A stretch of 64,000 nucleotides of DNA from Halorubrum salinarum. GTDB lineage: Archaea > Halobacteriota > Halobacteria > Halobacteriales > Haloferacaceae. The stretch lies in the NCBI RefSeq assembly GCF_013267195.1, contig NZ_CP053941.1, forward strand, positions 2,604,001-2,668,000, in the 5' to 3' direction. This document shows, one piece after another, positions 7,780 through 17,435 of the stretch (position 1 is the stretch's first letter; each line of letters opens with the position of its first letter). The translations under genes were made by a program, and so were the position numbers. Under the pieces are notes generated by a model. The model made no database searches and was not told where the DNA came from. It was given only the letters and a program-made list of their open reading frames with translations.

Positions 7780-8901
7780 ATGACGACGTTCTCCGACAGG
7801 GTCGAGCGGATCTCGATAAGCGGGATCCGCGAGGTGTTCGAGGCGGCCGGCGACGACGCGATCAACCTCGGGCTGGGCCAGCCCGACTTCCCGACGCCGG
7901 ACCACGCCCGGCGGGCCGCGGTCGACGCCATCGAGTCCGGGAAGGCGGACGCCTACACCGAGAACAAGGGCACGCGGTCGCTGCGGGAGGCCATCGCCGA
8001 GAAGCACCGCGCCGACCAGGGGATCGACCTCGACCCGGGTAACGTCATCGCGACCGCGGGCGGCAGCGAGGCGCTTCATATCGCCCTCGAAGCCCACGTC
8101 GACGCCGGCGACGAGGTGCTGATCCCGGACCCCGGGTTCGTCTCCTACGACGCCTTGACGAAGCTGACTGGCGGCGAGCCGGTTCCCGTGCCGCTCCGCG
8201 ACGACCTCACCATCGACCCCGCCGCGATCGAGGACGCGATCACCGACGACACGGCGGCGTTCGTCGTCAACTCCCCCGGCAACCCCACCGGGGCCGTCTC
8301 CTCCGAGGAAGACGTGCGCGAGTTCGCCCGCATCGCGGACGAGCACGACGTGCTCTGTATCTCCGACGAGGTGTACGAGTACACCGTCTTCGACGGCGAG
8401 CACCACTCGCCGATGGAGTTCGCGGAGACGGACAACGTCGTGGTCGTCAACTCCGCCTCGAAGCTGTTCTCGATGACCGGCTGGCGACTCGGCTGGGTGT
8501 ACGGGTCCGACGAGCGCGTCGAACGCATGCTCCGCGTCCATCAGTACGCGCAGGCGTGCGCCTCGGCGCCGGCCCAGTACGCCGCCGAGGCCGCGCTGCG
8601 CGGCGACCGCGGCGTGGTCGACGAGATGACCGCCTCCTTCGAGCGCCGCCGCGATATCCTCCTCGACGGCTTCGAGGATATCGGAATCGACTGCCCGACG
8701 CCGCAGGGCGCGTTCTACGCGATGCCTCGCGTCCCCGAGGGGTTCGTCGACGAGTGTATCGACCGCGGCGTGGTCGTCGTCCCCGGCGAGGCGTTCGGCG
8801 AGGGCGGCGCCGGCCACGCGCGGATCTCGTACGCGACCGACGAGGCGGAGCTGCGCGAGGCGCTCGACGTGATGGCCGAGGCGTACGCGGCGGTCCGCTG
8901 A
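7780..8901 (+). CDS. Pyridoxal-phosphate aminotransferase, class I/II
   Basis: A 373-residue fold-type I aminotransferase. The PLP lysine is K228 in NSASKLFSMTGWRLGWV. The N-terminal GLGQPDFPTP substrate loop, FVVNSPGNPTGAV and CISDEVYEY (Asp binding the pyridine nitrogen) are all present; the carboxylate-binding Arg is in HARISYA. Members act on aspartate, aromatic or branched-chain amino acids; sequence alone does not give the substrate. The ATG at 7780 gives the usual family N-terminus; an upstream in-frame codon at 7729 would add 17 unlikely residues. Confidence 0.9.
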   Translation: MTTFSDRVERISISGIREVFEAAGDDAINLGLGQPDFPTPDHARRAAVDAIESGKADAYTENKGTRSLREAIAEKHRADQGIDLDPGNVIATAGGSEALHIALEAHVDAGDEVLIPDPGFVSYDALTKLTGGEPVPVPLRDDLTIDPAAIEDAITDDTAAFVVNSPGNPTGAVSSEEDVREFARIADEHDVLCISDEVYEYTVFDGEHHSPMEFAETDNVVVVNSASKLFSMTGWRLGWVYGSDERVERMLRVHQYAQACASAPAQYAAEAALRGDRGVVDEMTASFERRRDILLDGFEDIGIDCPTPQGAFYAMPRVPEGFVDECIDRGVVVVPGEAFGEGGAGHARISYATDEAELREALDVMAEAYAAVR

Positions 8902-8926
8902 GCCGGCGGCGGACCGCGCCGACCGG

Positions 8927-9934
8927 TCACTCCGCTTCCCCGCCCGTGATCCGCAGGTAGCGCTCGTAGTACTCGTCGCCGTAGCGGATCAGCTCCTCTC
9001 GCCCCTCGCCGACGCCCCCGTCGTTCCGCATGTCCCCGTCGAGGAAGTGACGCGCGTCGAGCGCGCGGACCAGCTCCGCGTAGGCGTCGGAGTACGGGTG
9101 CGTCTCGCCGTACTCCTCGACCGCCGCGCGGTCGACGATCCGCCGCGCTTCCGAGGAGAGCGCGTCCGGGTCTATCCTGGGGCCGACGAGCCGCGCCCGG
9201 AGGATCGATTCCATCCGCTCGGGGCGCTCCGCGACGGGCTCGGCGGTGGGCCGGTAGACGGCCTCGTGGAACCGCTCCCGCTCGATATCCACTCGGTACG
9301 TGGTCTCTCGGTAGGCGACGCGCTCGGGGCCGTCGTCGTCGAGCAGCGCGCTCTCGGAGCGGGCCGCCTCTGACCGGTACACGTAACCGCCGCGCTCGAC
9401 CAGCCCGACCGGGTACCCGCCCGCGTTCCCGCGGGCTCGCGCGGCGAAGTAGGCGATCCGGACCGCGCGCCGGTCGGCGTCGGGGAGGTCCCCGCCCTCG
9501 CCCCCGTCGACCGCCGATCCGCCGTCGCCGTCCGTCGCCGTCTCTCCGTCGTCGACGGCGTAGAGTCTGAGGACCGGATACGCCTCTGCGACCTCGCCGA
9601 CCACGACCGATCCGAGCCGGTGATAGGTCCCATCGTCGAGCACGTACGCCGGATCGTCCGGGGTCGCGAAGAACGGCCTGCGATGGCGGGTCGTGTACGG
9701 TTCGCCGGCGAGCGCGGCGTCGAGCGCCGCCTCGTCCCACGCGTCGGCCGGGGCGTCGCGGTCGCGGACGTACCGGTCGCGAAGCGACCCGTCGACGCGC
9801 GACAGCGACAGCGAGAGCTTCGCGCCGCCGCTCGGACCGCCGTCGTCGGTCCCGAGACAGCCCGCGACGGCGCCGACCCCGCCCGCGAGGCCGGCGGCGA
9901 GGAGGCGGCGACGAGTCGCCGTGAGGTGTTCCAT
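8927..9934 (-). CDS. Tat lipoprotein of unknown function
   Basis: A 335-residue exported protein. It starts TATRRRLLAAGLAGG with a lipobox ending VAGC, then a Gly-rich spacer. The mature part is soluble and rich in Tyr, Arg and acidic residues. A low-complexity Asp/Gly insert lies near residues 130-155. I do not recognise a domain. The similar design of the lipoproteins at 16080 and 17435 is noted, but no sequence kinship is obvious by eye. It converges with the aminotransferase gene. Confidence 0.8.
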   Translation of the reverse strand: MEHLTATRRRLLAAGLAGGVGAVAGCLGTDDGGPSGGAKLSLSLSRVDGSLRDRYVRDRDAPADAWDEAALDAALAGEPYTTRHRRPFFATPDDPAYVLDDGTYHRLGSVVVGEVAEAYPVLRLYAVDDGETATDGDGGSAVDGGEGGDLPDADRRAVRIAYFAARARGNAGGYPVGLVERGGYVYRSEAARSESALLDDDGPERVAYRETTYRVDIERERFHEAVYRPTAEPVAERPERMESILRARLVGPRIDPDALSSEARRIVDRAAVEEYGETHPYSDAYAELVRALDARHFLDGDMRNDGGVGEGREELIRYGDEYYERYLRITGGEAE

Positions 9935-10082
9935 ACCCGGTCCTCGTCGGGGCGACGGGAAAGCGGTTGGCGAAGCACAAACGCCCGCTTGAGTGACCGA
10001 GGACGCTCGCTCGGAGGCGCGGCCCCGGAGCCGCTTCACTAATTACTTCGGGTTATCCGAGCTCTACGGAGAGTTTCCGCAA

Positions 10083-10089
10083 GTTATAC
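10083..10089 (+). promoter_or_regulatory. TATA-like box of SAM synthetase gene
   Basis: GTTATAC sits 27-33 bp before the ATG at 10116, in an otherwise GC-rich gap (9935-10115) with no other feature I can support. It fits a leaderless or nearly leaderless transcript. Confidence 0.55.
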
Positions 10090-10115
10090 TGCCGCCGACG
10101 GAGTAGCGACGGGCA

Positions 10116-11318
10116 ATGGACCGGAACATACAGGTCAGCCGCCTCGACCGGCAGGCGGTCGAGGACCAGGAGGTCGAAATCGTCGAGCGAAAGGGGATCG
10201 GTCACCCCGACTCGATCTGCGACGGCGTCGCGGAGTCGGTCTCGCGGGCGCTCTCGCAGCTCTACCTCGACCGCGTCGGCAAAGTCCTCCACTACAACAC
10301 CGACGAGACGCAGCTCGTCGCCGGCCGCGCGGCCCCCGCGTTCGGCGGCGGCGAGGTCGTCGAACCTATCTACATCCTCATCGTCGGCCGCGCCACGAAA
10401 GAGTACGACGGCGAGCAGCTGCCCGTCGACTCGACCGCGCTCGCGGCCGCCCGCGACTACCTCGCCGAGGCGATCCCGGAGCTGGAGTACGGCACCGACG
10501 TGGTCGTCGACGTGAAGCTCGGCGAGGGGTCGGGCGACCTCCAGGACGTCTTCGGCGAGGAGACGCAGGAGGTCCCGATGGCCAACGACACCTCCTTCGG
10601 CGTCGGCCACGCGCCGCTCACCGAGACGGAGACCATCGTCCACGAGGCCGAGCGCGCGCTCAACACGACCTACCACGACGACCACCCCGAGCTCGGCCCC
10701 GACGTGAAGATCATGGGCAAACGCGAGGGCGACCGGATCGACATCACCGTCGCCGCCGCGATGGTCGACGCGTACGTCGACGGGCTCGACGAGTACGACG
10801 ACGCGGTCGCGTCCGTCCGCGAGTACGTCGACGAGCTCGCGCGCGAGTACACCGACCGCGAGGTCAACGTCGACGTCAACACCGCCGACGACTACGACGA
10901 GGGCTCCGTCTACCTCACCGTCACCGGCACCTCCGCCGAACAGGGCGACGACGGCTCGGTCGGTCGCGGGAACCGCGCCAACGGGCTCATCACCCCGAAC
11001 CGCCCGATGTCGATGGAGGCGACCTCCGGGAAGAACCCCGTCAACCACATCGGGAAGATATACAACCTGCTCTCCACCCGCATCGCCGAGTCGGTCACGA
11101 GCGAGGTCGACGGGATCCGCGACCTCCAGGTCCGACTCCTTTCGCAGATCGGCCGGCCGATCGACGAGCCGCACGTCGCCGACGCGCAGATCGTCACCGA
11201 GGACGGGGTCGCGCTGGGCGACATAGAGGACGACGTGCTCGCCATCGTCGACCGCGAGCTGGCCGACGTGACGGACGTGACCCGCAGCGTCATCGAGGGC
11301 GACGTCTCGACGTTCTGA
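10116..11318 (+). CDS. mat: Archaeal S-adenosylmethionine synthetase
   Basis: A 400-residue archaeal-type methionine adenosyltransferase (COG1812), which makes SAM from methionine and ATP. The N-terminal [19 protein letters not shown] block contains the catalytic His and Asp; [30 protein letters not shown] and the phosphate-loop region [17 protein letters not shown] are conserved, as is [14 protein letters not shown]. Length matches the family (about 400). This type is divergent from bacterial MetK. It supplies SAM for the several methyltransferases in this window and for the cell generally. Confidence 0.95.
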   Translation: MDRNIQVSRLDRQAVEDQEVEIVERKGIGHPDSICDGVAESVSRALSQLYLDRVGKVLHYNTDETQLVAGRAAPAFGGGEVVEPIYILIVGRATKEYDGEQLPVDSTALAAARDYLAEAIPELEYGTDVVVDVKLGEGSGDLQDVFGEETQEVPMANDTSFGVGHAPLTETETIVHEAERALNTTYHDDHPELGPDVKIMGKREGDRIDITVAAAMVDAYVDGLDEYDDAVASVREYVDELAREYTDREVNVDVNTADDYDEGSVYLTVTGTSAEQGDDGSVGRGNRANGLITPNRPMSMEATSGKNPVNHIGKIYNLLSTRIAESVTSEVDGIRDLQVRLLSQIGRPIDEPHVADAQIVTEDGVALGDIEDDVLAIVDRELADVTDVTRSVIEGDVSTF

Positions 11319-11376
11319 GGGCGACTGGCGGCGGTCCGCCCGAGGTTTCTACAGGCGAGGCGCCGTAGCGATCGCC

Positions 11377-12093
11377 ATGGCCGACACCCCGACCGACGTC
11401 GACCTCAAGGCCGACCTGACCGACGACGTGGCCCTCGTCACGGGCGCGACGCGCGGGATCGGCGCCGAGATCGCCGCGGAACTCGCAGACCTGGGCGCGA
11501 CCGTCTACGCCGGTGCGCGCGACCCCGACGACGTGACCGCGGCGGACCAGCGCGCGGTCCGCCTGGACGTGACCGACGACGAGGAGGTCCGCGCCGCGGT
11601 CGACCGGATCTGGCGCGAGGAAGGCTCGCTCGACGTCCTCGTGAACAACGCGGGCGTGTTCCCCCGGTCCGGGCCGCTCCACGAGATGGACCTCTCGGAC
11701 TTCGACCGCACGACGGCCGTCAACCTCCGCGGCCCGGTCGTCCTGACCAAGCACGCGCTGCCGCTGCTGCTGGAGGAAACCGGCGGTCGCGTCGTGAGCC
11801 TCTCGTCCGGGCTGGGGCAGTTCACCGAGGGGCAGATGGGCGGCGGCTACCCGGCCTACCGGCTCTCGAAGGTCGGCGTCGGCGGACTGACCGCGTACCT
11901 CGACGGGGAGTACGGCGACCGGGGTCTCATCGCGAACGCCGTCTCGCCGGGGTGGGTCCGGACGGATATGGGCGGCGACGAGGCCCCGAGAACCCCGTCG
12001 AAGGGCGCTGAGACGCCGGTCTGGCTCGCGCGCTTCGCGCCGGGGAGCCCCGCGGGCCATCTCTGGAAGGACCGCGAGCGGATCCCCTGGTAG
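11377..12093 (+). CDS. Short-chain dehydrogenase/reductase
   Basis: A 238-residue classical SDR. The cofactor loop TGATRGIG is at residues 22-29, NNAG near 92, the catalytic Ser in SLSSGLGQF and the YxxxK pair in YRLSK near 163-167. An Arg after the second strand (ARDPDD) suggests NADPH. The substrate cannot be told. It follows the SAM synthetase gene by 58 bp with its own weak TATA-like run near 11345. Confidence 0.88.
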   Translation: MADTPTDVDLKADLTDDVALVTGATRGIGAEIAAELADLGATVYAGARDPDDVTAADQRAVRLDVTDDEEVRAAVDRIWREEGSLDVLVNNAGVFPRSGPLHEMDLSDFDRTTAVNLRGPVVLTKHALPLLLEETGGRVVSLSSGLGQFTEGQMGGGYPAYRLSKVGVGGLTAYLDGEYGDRGLIANAVSPGWVRTDMGGDEAPRTPSKGAETPVWLARFAPGSPAGHLWKDRERIPW

Positions 12094-12140
12094 CGTCGCC
12101 GACCGCAACGGATTTGCGCCGCCCGGTCCGAACCCCGGGC

Positions 12141-12593
12141 ATGACGCGGGTGTGTCTCCTCGGCGACCCCGACGTGGAGCTCTCCTACGAGCTGCTCTCC
12201 CGCGAGACGGCTCGCGACGCGCTCGCCACCTACGACATCGAGGAGCCGTTCGAGAACAGCGTCGCCGTCGACACCGTGAGCCTCGGCGCCGCCGTCTCCC
12301 TGCTCAACGACCTCGACTGGTACCTCGTCCGCTTCGTCGCGGAGGCGCTCGTCTTAGAGCCGTCCGTCGCGACCGACGAGTGGCTCTCCCGCGACCTCGC
12401 CCGCGAGGTCCGCGACGGCGAGGTGCCGCCCGAGGAGACCGACCAGCACCTGAAGGTGTTCGGGCTCGTCGACGGGCGCCCGGTCGAGCCCCTCTTCGTC
12501 CGCCGGCGACAGGGCGAGACGCCCGAGTACGACCTCCGCGACGTCGAGGAGACCGTCGTCGTCCGCGTGAGCGAGTCCGAGTTCTCGGGGTAG
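12141..12593 (+). CDS. DUF5804-family haloarchaeal protein
   Basis: A 150-residue protein matching the haloarchaeal DUF5804 family by its opening MTRVCLLGDPDVELSYELL and by the LNDLDWYLVRFVAEAL helix. No catalytic motif is visible and there is no signal peptide or membrane segment. The ATG at 12141 is preferred to an earlier in-frame codon at 12114 because a TATA-like run (GATTTGC, near 12113) lies about 26 bp ahead of it. Function unknown. Confidence 0.8.
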   Translation: MTRVCLLGDPDVELSYELLSRETARDALATYDIEEPFENSVAVDTVSLGAAVSLLNDLDWYLVRFVAEALVLEPSVATDEWLSRDLAREVRDGEVPPEETDQHLKVFGLVDGRPVEPLFVRRRQGETPEYDLRDVEETVVVRVSESEFSG

Positions 12594-12608
12594 GCCGGTC
12601 CCTCTCCG

Positions 12609-13166
12609 TCACTCGTCGACCTCGGCGAGGATCCGCGTCCGGACCGGGTCCACGTCGACCGGCGCCCACGCCTCCACGTCGTAGGTCACGTCAGCGAGCG
12701 TCTCCAGGCGGTCGTCGTCGCCCGCGCCTATCGCCTCGACCGCCTCCTCCCGCAGCCGTTCGAGCACCGCGTCCGCGAGCGCCTCCCGGTCGACCTCGCG
12801 GTCCGGCACGTCGAGGATGTGCGGGAGGTCCTCGGCGCCCGCCGGGAGCGTCGGGAACGCGGCCGGCCCGACCGCGAGCGTGGTCGACTCGTCGTTCCCC
12901 TCCTCGCCTGCCCCTCCGTCGCCGTTCGCGATGTCGTCCGCGCCGCCCCCGGAGAGCGCGCCGCTCGGCGCCGGCACGAGCGCGTACTCGGCGACCGCGA
13001 GGTCGATGGCGGCGTCGATGGCGTCCTCGTCGACCTCGGTCCGCTGTTTGAACGCCAGCTCGGAGAGCGCGCGCGACAGCTCCGCCCGGGTGAGCCAGCC
13101 GAACAGGTCGACGACGCCCGCGAGGTCGTCGCGCGCGGCGACGCTCGGCCCGCTCGCGTCCGCCAT
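12609..13166 (-). CDS. Haloarchaeal conserved protein next to glycosyltransferase
   Basis: A 185-residue protein. Residues 8-60 look like a small helical, winged-helix-like domain (LAGVVDLFGWLTRAEL, then FKQRTEVDEDAIDAAI). A Gly/Asp-rich linker follows, then a C-terminal helix pair with DREALADAVLERLREEA. I recognise it only as a conserved haloarchaeal hypothetical of the DUF7109 kind. It begins 2 bp after the stop of the glycosyltransferase gene, so the two form an operon and may share a task. Confidence 0.72.
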   Translation of the reverse strand: MADASGPSVAARDDLAGVVDLFGWLTRAELSRALSELAFKQRTEVDEDAIDAAIDLAVAEYALVPAPSGALSGGGADDIANGDGGAGEEGNDESTTLAVGPAAFPTLPAGAEDLPHILDVPDREVDREALADAVLERLREEAVEAIGAGDDDRLETLADVTYDVEAWAPVDVDPVRTRILAEVDE

Positions 13167-13168
13167 CG

Positions 13169-14356
13169 TCAGTCCTCCCCCGGCGCGGGCTCCGCGTGTC
13201 CGTCGTCGGTCGCCGAGCCGCCGACGGCGTCGCTCCCGTTGCCTCCCGAGGCGTCGCCGCGGACCGCCTCGAGGTCTTCCCCGGCGGCCTCTCGGACCTC
13301 GTCGGGGTCGACCGGCGCGTCCTGCCACGCGGGGAGCCGCGTGTCGGGGCCGGGCTCGCCGAGCGCCTCGGCGTAGGTCGCCACCTGCGAGCGCTCGTCG
13401 GCGGCGTCGTACGAGAGGCCGTTGAACGCGGCGTCGGCGGCGTAGCCGTCGACTAACGTCGCCGCCGCGTCGCGGTACCGGTCGGCGAGGCCGTCGTAGT
13501 CGACGTCGACGCCCGCGTCCTCGACCGCGCGCAGCGTCGCCTCGCCGACCGCGCGGCTCATGTCCGCGAGGCCGGTCGGCCCCTCCACGGATCGGTGGTC
13601 GTGCTCGTAGCGCCCGAGGTCGACCTGGGCGCTGTCCGCGAAGCCGGCGTGGCCGAACGCCTCCCCGAGCGTCCCGACCTCCAGCCCCCAGCCGCGCTGG
13701 ACGCGGAGCCGCGAGACGAGGTCGCTCGTCGCCGCGAACTCCCCGGCGAGCGCGTAGCGGAACGCCGAGAGGTACTCCAGGACGGCCGGCTCTCGCCCGG
13801 GCGCGGCGTCGCCGAGCGCGCGGACCAGCGGCCGGAAGAACAGCCTGAACAGCCGCCCGTACAGCGAGCCGTCCTCGACGCGGGCGTAGTACCCCTTCGA
13901 GAAGGCGTAGCCGCGCCCCAGCGGGAACAGCAGGCGGTTGACGAACGCGGGCGAGTAGGTCTTGGTGTCGGCGTCGTGGACGACGACGAACTCCTCGTCG
14001 AGCGCGCGGCCGAGGGCGAGCCACACGTCGCGGCCCTTGCCGCGCTCGCCGTCGAGGCCGCGCGCCTCCAGCAGCGACGCGAGTCGGGGCCCGTCGCACC
14101 ACAGCGTCTCGACGTCGAGGTCGAACCCGTCGAGCCAGTCGGCGAACGGCCCGGCGCGGTCGGCCGACGCCCGCAGGGGGACGATGACCCGGGCGGGGTC
14201 GACGGTCTCCAGCGTCGAGAGCACGCGCTCGGCCGCGAGCGTCCCGTACTCGCGCTCGGTCATCGGCACGACGACCGCCGCGCGGTCCGTCGGGGCGTCG
14301 GGCCGGTGGTCGGTCAACGCGTGGAGGGTCGTCACGCGCTCCTGAACGTACTCCAT
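13169..14356 (-). CDS. Glucosyl-3-phosphoglycerate-synthase-like glycosyltransferase
   Basis: A 395-residue GT-A fold glycosyltransferase resembling GT81 glucosyl-3-phosphoglycerate synthases. The N-terminal half has the nucleotide-sugar Rossmann fold (AVVVPMTEREYGTLAAERVLSTL), and HDADTKTYSPAFVNRLLFPL carries the DxD-type metal motif near residue 130. RGWGLEVGTLGEAFG and the YEHDHR segment near residue 220 match the acceptor side. The last 50 residues are an acidic low-complexity tail. In known organisms this chemistry leads to glucosylglycerate, a compatible solute, or to polysaccharide precursors; no phosphatase partner gene is adjacent. Confidence 0.8.
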   Translation of the reverse strand: MEYVQERVTTLHALTDHRPDAPTDRAAVVVPMTEREYGTLAAERVLSTLETVDPARVIVPLRASADRAGPFADWLDGFDLDVETLWCDGPRLASLLEARGLDGERGKGRDVWLALGRALDEEFVVVHDADTKTYSPAFVNRLLFPLGRGYAFSKGYYARVEDGSLYGRLFRLFFRPLVRALGDAAPGREPAVLEYLSAFRYALAGEFAATSDLVSRLRVQRGWGLEVGTLGEAFGHAGFADSAQVDLGRYEHDHRSVEGPTGLADMSRAVGEATLRAVEDAGVDVDYDGLADRYRDAAATLVDGYAADAAFNGLSYDAADERSQVATYAEALGEPGPDTRLPAWQDAPVDPDEVREAAGEDLEAVRGDASGGNGSDAVGGSATDDGHAEPAPGED

Positions 14357-14470
14357 TTACCGATCACACGGGAGCGACGCCCAAAACAGGTGCGGTACCC
14401 CCGACCCGTTCGGCCGCTTCGAACGGGCCCCGCGCTCCGGTCCCGTCGCCGGCGGGGCCGCGCCGCCGCG

Positions 14471-15655
14471 TCAAACCGTCCGCGTCGAACCCGCCGCCCC
14501 GCCCGGGACGCGCCCGAGGCGGTAGAGGGCCGCGTACCCGGCGACGAGGAGCGCCAGCCCGCCGGCGAGCGCGAGGAAGACGGCGTCGTACCCCGCGCCC
14601 GCCTCGATCGCCTCGCCGACGACCCAAGAGCCCGCCGCCTGCGTGGACATCATCCCGGCCGAGAACATCGCGTACGCCGACGCGCGCGACTCGTCCGGCA
14701 GCGACGCCAGCAGGTACGTGTCGCCGGCCGGGAACAGCATGTGGATGGCGAACCCGACGACGACGCTCGCGGCGATCACCGCCGCGAGCCCCTGCGCGAG
14801 GACCACGAGGACGACGCCCCCCACGAACGAGGCGACGATGCCGAGCAGGTAGGGCACGTGCGGGAGCCGGTCCGCGAGGTCGCCCGAGACGAGGAAGGCG
14901 GGCACCCCGGCGGCGAAGATGACGGTCAGGAGGTTCCGGGCCGTCGCCCGGGGGAGCCCCTTGTCGATCATGTACAGCTCGTAGAAGTTGAACAGGCCCT
15001 GCCAGACGAAGCTCGTGAGGCCCATCAGCACGACCCCGGCGAGGATCAGCTTCCACTCGCCGCGGGCGGCCGCGAGGAAGTCGGTGTCGCCGGCCCCCGC
15101 GTCCGGGAGGTCGGTCCGCTTCGCGAGCGCGACGAACAGCAGCGTGCTGGCGGCCGCGGCGACCGCGAGCGCGTAGAAGGCGTAGCGCCAGTCGTACCAC
15201 AGCGCGACGGTGACCGCGGGCGCGGCGATGACTGCGGAGAGCTGGCTGGCCATGCCGTGGACGCCCATCACGCGACCGACGCGCTGGGGGAACAGCTCCG
15301 AGATGAACGGGTTGGCGGCGACGAAGTAGACGCCGGAGGCCAGCCCGACCGCGAAGGCGGCGACCATGAGCGCGAGCACGGTCGGCGCGAGCGCGACGCC
15401 GAGCGCGCCGGCGGTCAGCATCGCGCCGGAGACGACGATCACGCGGCGCCGCGTGAACCGGGTGAGCGCCCAGCCGGCGGGGAGCCGCGGGGCGGCCGAG
15501 CCGAGCCACGCGAGCGTGACGATGAGCCCGGCGGTCCCCTCGCGGATCCCGAACGCGTCGATGAACTCGCCCACGAGGGGCGCGAACACGACCCGGGCGA
15601 AGTTGACGAGGAAGACCAGCGCGCACAGCGATCCGAACAGCCTGGTCCGTGACAC
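14471..15655 (-). CDS. MFS transporter
   Basis: A 394-residue major facilitator with 12 predicted membrane helices in two six-helix halves. The motif-A-like loop after helix 2 is PAGWALTRFTRRRVIVVSG. The central loop (about residues 190-215) is polar with an acidic stretch. The N-terminus resembles nitrate/nitrite or sugar-phosphate-type exporters in the family (FGIREGTAGLIVTLAWLG), but the cargo is not predictable. GTG start at 15655. It stands alone between two promoters. Confidence 0.87.
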   Translation of the reverse strand: MSRTRLFGSLCALVFLVNFARVVFAPLVGEFIDAFGIREGTAGLIVTLAWLGSAAPRLPAGWALTRFTRRRVIVVSGAMLTAGALGVALAPTVLALMVAAFAVGLASGVYFVAANPFISELFPQRVGRVMGVHGMASQLSAVIAAPAVTVALWYDWRYAFYALAVAAAASTLLFVALAKRTDLPDAGAGDTDFLAAARGEWKLILAGVVLMGLTSFVWQGLFNFYELYMIDKGLPRATARNLLTVIFAAGVPAFLVSGDLADRLPHVPYLLGIVASFVGGVVLVVLAQGLAAVIAASVVVGFAIHMLFPAGDTYLLASLPDESRASAYAMFSAGMMSTQAAGSWVVGEAIEAGAGYDAVFLALAGGLALLVAGYAALYRLGRVPGGAAGSTRTV

Positions 15656-15797
15656 GGCGGCGATTCCGCGCGCCCGGACACAAGCGTTGCGAAAGCGCCC
15701 GGTCGGACGCCGAGAGGATTCAACCGCGGCGGGGGAGCCCGTACCGCCCCGCCAGCCCGCGGTTTCGCCGAAGTCGTCAGACCGATGTCGTACAGGG

Positions 15798-15804
15798 TTT
15801 TTAT
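15798..15804 (+). promoter_or_regulatory. TATA-like box of the zinc-finger gene
   Basis: TTTTTATG lies 25-31 bp before the ATG at 15829, in good position for leaderless transcription of the small zinc-finger gene. Confidence 0.6.
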
Positions 15805-15828
15805 GCGCCCCGGCGACAAACCCCGGGT

Positions 15829-15999
15829 ATGAAATCCACGCGCAAGGGGCTCCGCGACGGGGACCTCGTCAAGGACACCTACGAGCGGCTCAACTGCGCC
15901 GACTGCGACCAGGTCCTGAAGAAGGAGAACGACCCCGACGAGGTGTTCTCGGTCCGGATCTGTCCGGAGTGCGGCGCGCGCTACAAGGAACTCCGCTGA
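15829..15999 (+). CDS. HVO_0758-family small zinc-finger protein
   Basis: A 56-residue protein with two CxxC knuckles, C23-x2-C26 and C45-x2-C48, forming a one-zinc ribbon. The opening MKSTRKGLRDGDLVKDTYER and the closing CGARYKELR match the HVO_0758-type haloarchaeal micro-proteins. Small zinc-finger proteins of this sort affect biofilm and stress behaviour in haloarchaea, but a specific role for this one is not shown. The ATG at 15829 is set by the family N-terminus and the TATA-like box. Confidence 0.88.
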   Translation: MKSTRKGLRDGDLVKDTYERLNCADCDQVLKKENDPDEVFSVRICPECGARYKELR

Positions 16000-16079
16000 G
16001 GCCGCGCGCCCGAGACGCCGACCCGCCGTCAGAGTCCCCGCCCCACCGTCGCTCTCCTTGCTCTCCCGCTCGCGCCCGT

Positions 16080-17435
16080 TCAGGAGCCGAACGAGTCCGC
16101 GACCGACGCCGCAACCGCCAGCGCCTCGCCCGTCACGATCTCGATCCACCGGTACCGCGTGTACGCCTCGACCGTCGACCTGACGGTCCGGTCGGCCGCC
16201 GCGACGGCGCCGTCGGGCTCGTCGAACAGCGCGAGGAACTCGGTCGCCAGCCACCGAGCAAGTGGGTTCTCGCTCCCGGCGAGCGACGACGCCGACTCGA
16301 CGGCCCCCTCGCGCGCGTCGCCGATCGCTGCCGGGTCGTCGGGGAACATCGCGTCGCCCTCCTCGACCCGCGACGCCACGGCGTCGAGCGCACGGAGCCG
16401 CGTCCACGCGAGCGCGGTCCGGGTCAGCCCGGTCGCCGGGTTGTCGGGCTCGTAGTCGCCGAACGCGACCGGGTCGAACCACATGCCGTCGAAGCTCCGG
16501 TACACGGCGCTCGACAGCAGGGCGTCGCTCGGCGCGCCCCGTTCGACCGCCCGCTCGTCGACGAACGCCTCGGTGCCCGGGTTATGTCGGAGGTCCTCGA
16601 CGCCCTCGCCGTGGAGCTCGCGAAGCCGGTCGCCGACCTCGCGGCCGATTCGGCTCATCTCGCGGCGGAGCGGCTCGGCCACGGACGCCGGATCGCCGAG
16701 CGACGCCGCGTACCGGTCGCGGAGGTACCGGCCCGCTTCCACGTGCGCCTGGACGCGCTCGACGTCGCCGATCGCGTCCCCCGTCCGAAGCGGGTTCGCC
16801 CGGTCGGCGGGCCCCACGCCGCCGCCGACGAGCGTCCGCCGGCGCGCCACGTCGTACCACCGCTCCATCGGCCCGTACACCGCGGCGGCCGCGAGCGGGT
16901 CCGCGGCCGGACCGGGGAGTTCCCGCAGCGTCTCGGACGCTCGGCGACGCACCGTTCCGAGATCCGGGGCCACCGCGGTCGGATCGCCATCGACGGTCAC
17001 GGCCGCCCACGTGCCGACGGCGGTCGCGGCGTGCTCGCGCGCCGTCGCGTACCGCTCGACCGCCTCCAGCGGCGTCAGCGACGCCGGCCCGCCCGGCAGC
17101 GCCTCGCGGGCCGCCGTCCGCTCGGTCGCGATCTGCTCGCGGAACTCGCCGTTGGGGAGCGTCTCAGCCGTCAGCGGCTCGGGAATCGGCGAGAGGAGGC
17201 GGTCGACGCGGTCCGCGAACGCGCTCGCGACCGCGGGCTCGACGTCGACGGGAACGAGCCGCGGACGCTCGGGGACCGACCCGTCGAACTCCCGCGGGAC
17301 GGCCTCGATGTCGAGCGACGGCGGGTCGTCCCAGAACCGCGGGTCGCCCCCGCCGCCGAGGCAGCCGGCGAGCGAGCCGAGCGCGACTCCGCCGGCGGCG
17401 GCCAGCGCGCCGCGACGGGTGAGCCGTCGGGCCAT
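16080..17435 (-). CDS. Large helical Tat lipoprotein, function unknown
   Basis: A 451-residue exported protein with an RR signal (RRLTRRGALAAAGG) and lipobox ending LAGC. The mature part is nearly all helical with no recognised domain, and no Cys after the lipobox. Its ATG shares bases with the TGA of the upstream lipoprotein gene (TGATG at 17433-17437), so the pair is translationally coupled and the two products probably act together at the cell surface. Confidence 0.82.
   Translation of the reverse strand: MARRLTRRGALAAAGGVALGSLAGCLGGGGDPRFWDDPPSLDIEAVPREFDGSVPERPRLVPVDVEPAVASAFADRVDRLLSPIPEPLTAETLPNGEFREQIATERTAAREALPGGPASLTPLEAVERYATAREHAATAVGTWAAVTVDGDPTAVAPDLGTVRRRASETLRELPGPAADPLAAAAVYGPMERWYDVARRRTLVGGGVGPADRANPLRTGDAIGDVERVQAHVEAGRYLRDRYAASLGDPASVAEPLRREMSRIGREVGDRLRELHGEGVEDLRHNPGTEAFVDERAVERGAPSDALLSSAVYRSFDGMWFDPVAFGDYEPDNPATGLTRTALAWTRLRALDAVASRVEEGDAMFPDDPAAIGDAREGAVESASSLAGSENPLARWLATEFLALFDEPDGAVAAADRTVRSTVEAYTRYRWIEIVTGEALAVAASVADSFGS

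Noticed and set aside
5599-8817. A 1072-codon minus-strand open frame across NAC, TrmI, the TbsP-like gene and the aminotransferase
   Set aside because: Compositional shadow of four genes with conserved motifs on the plus strand; no domain recognised in it.
9935-10115. Possible tRNA or small RNA in the gap before SAM synthetase
   Set aside because: I found no cloverleaf or T-loop consensus; only the TATA-like box of the SAM synthetase gene is supported.
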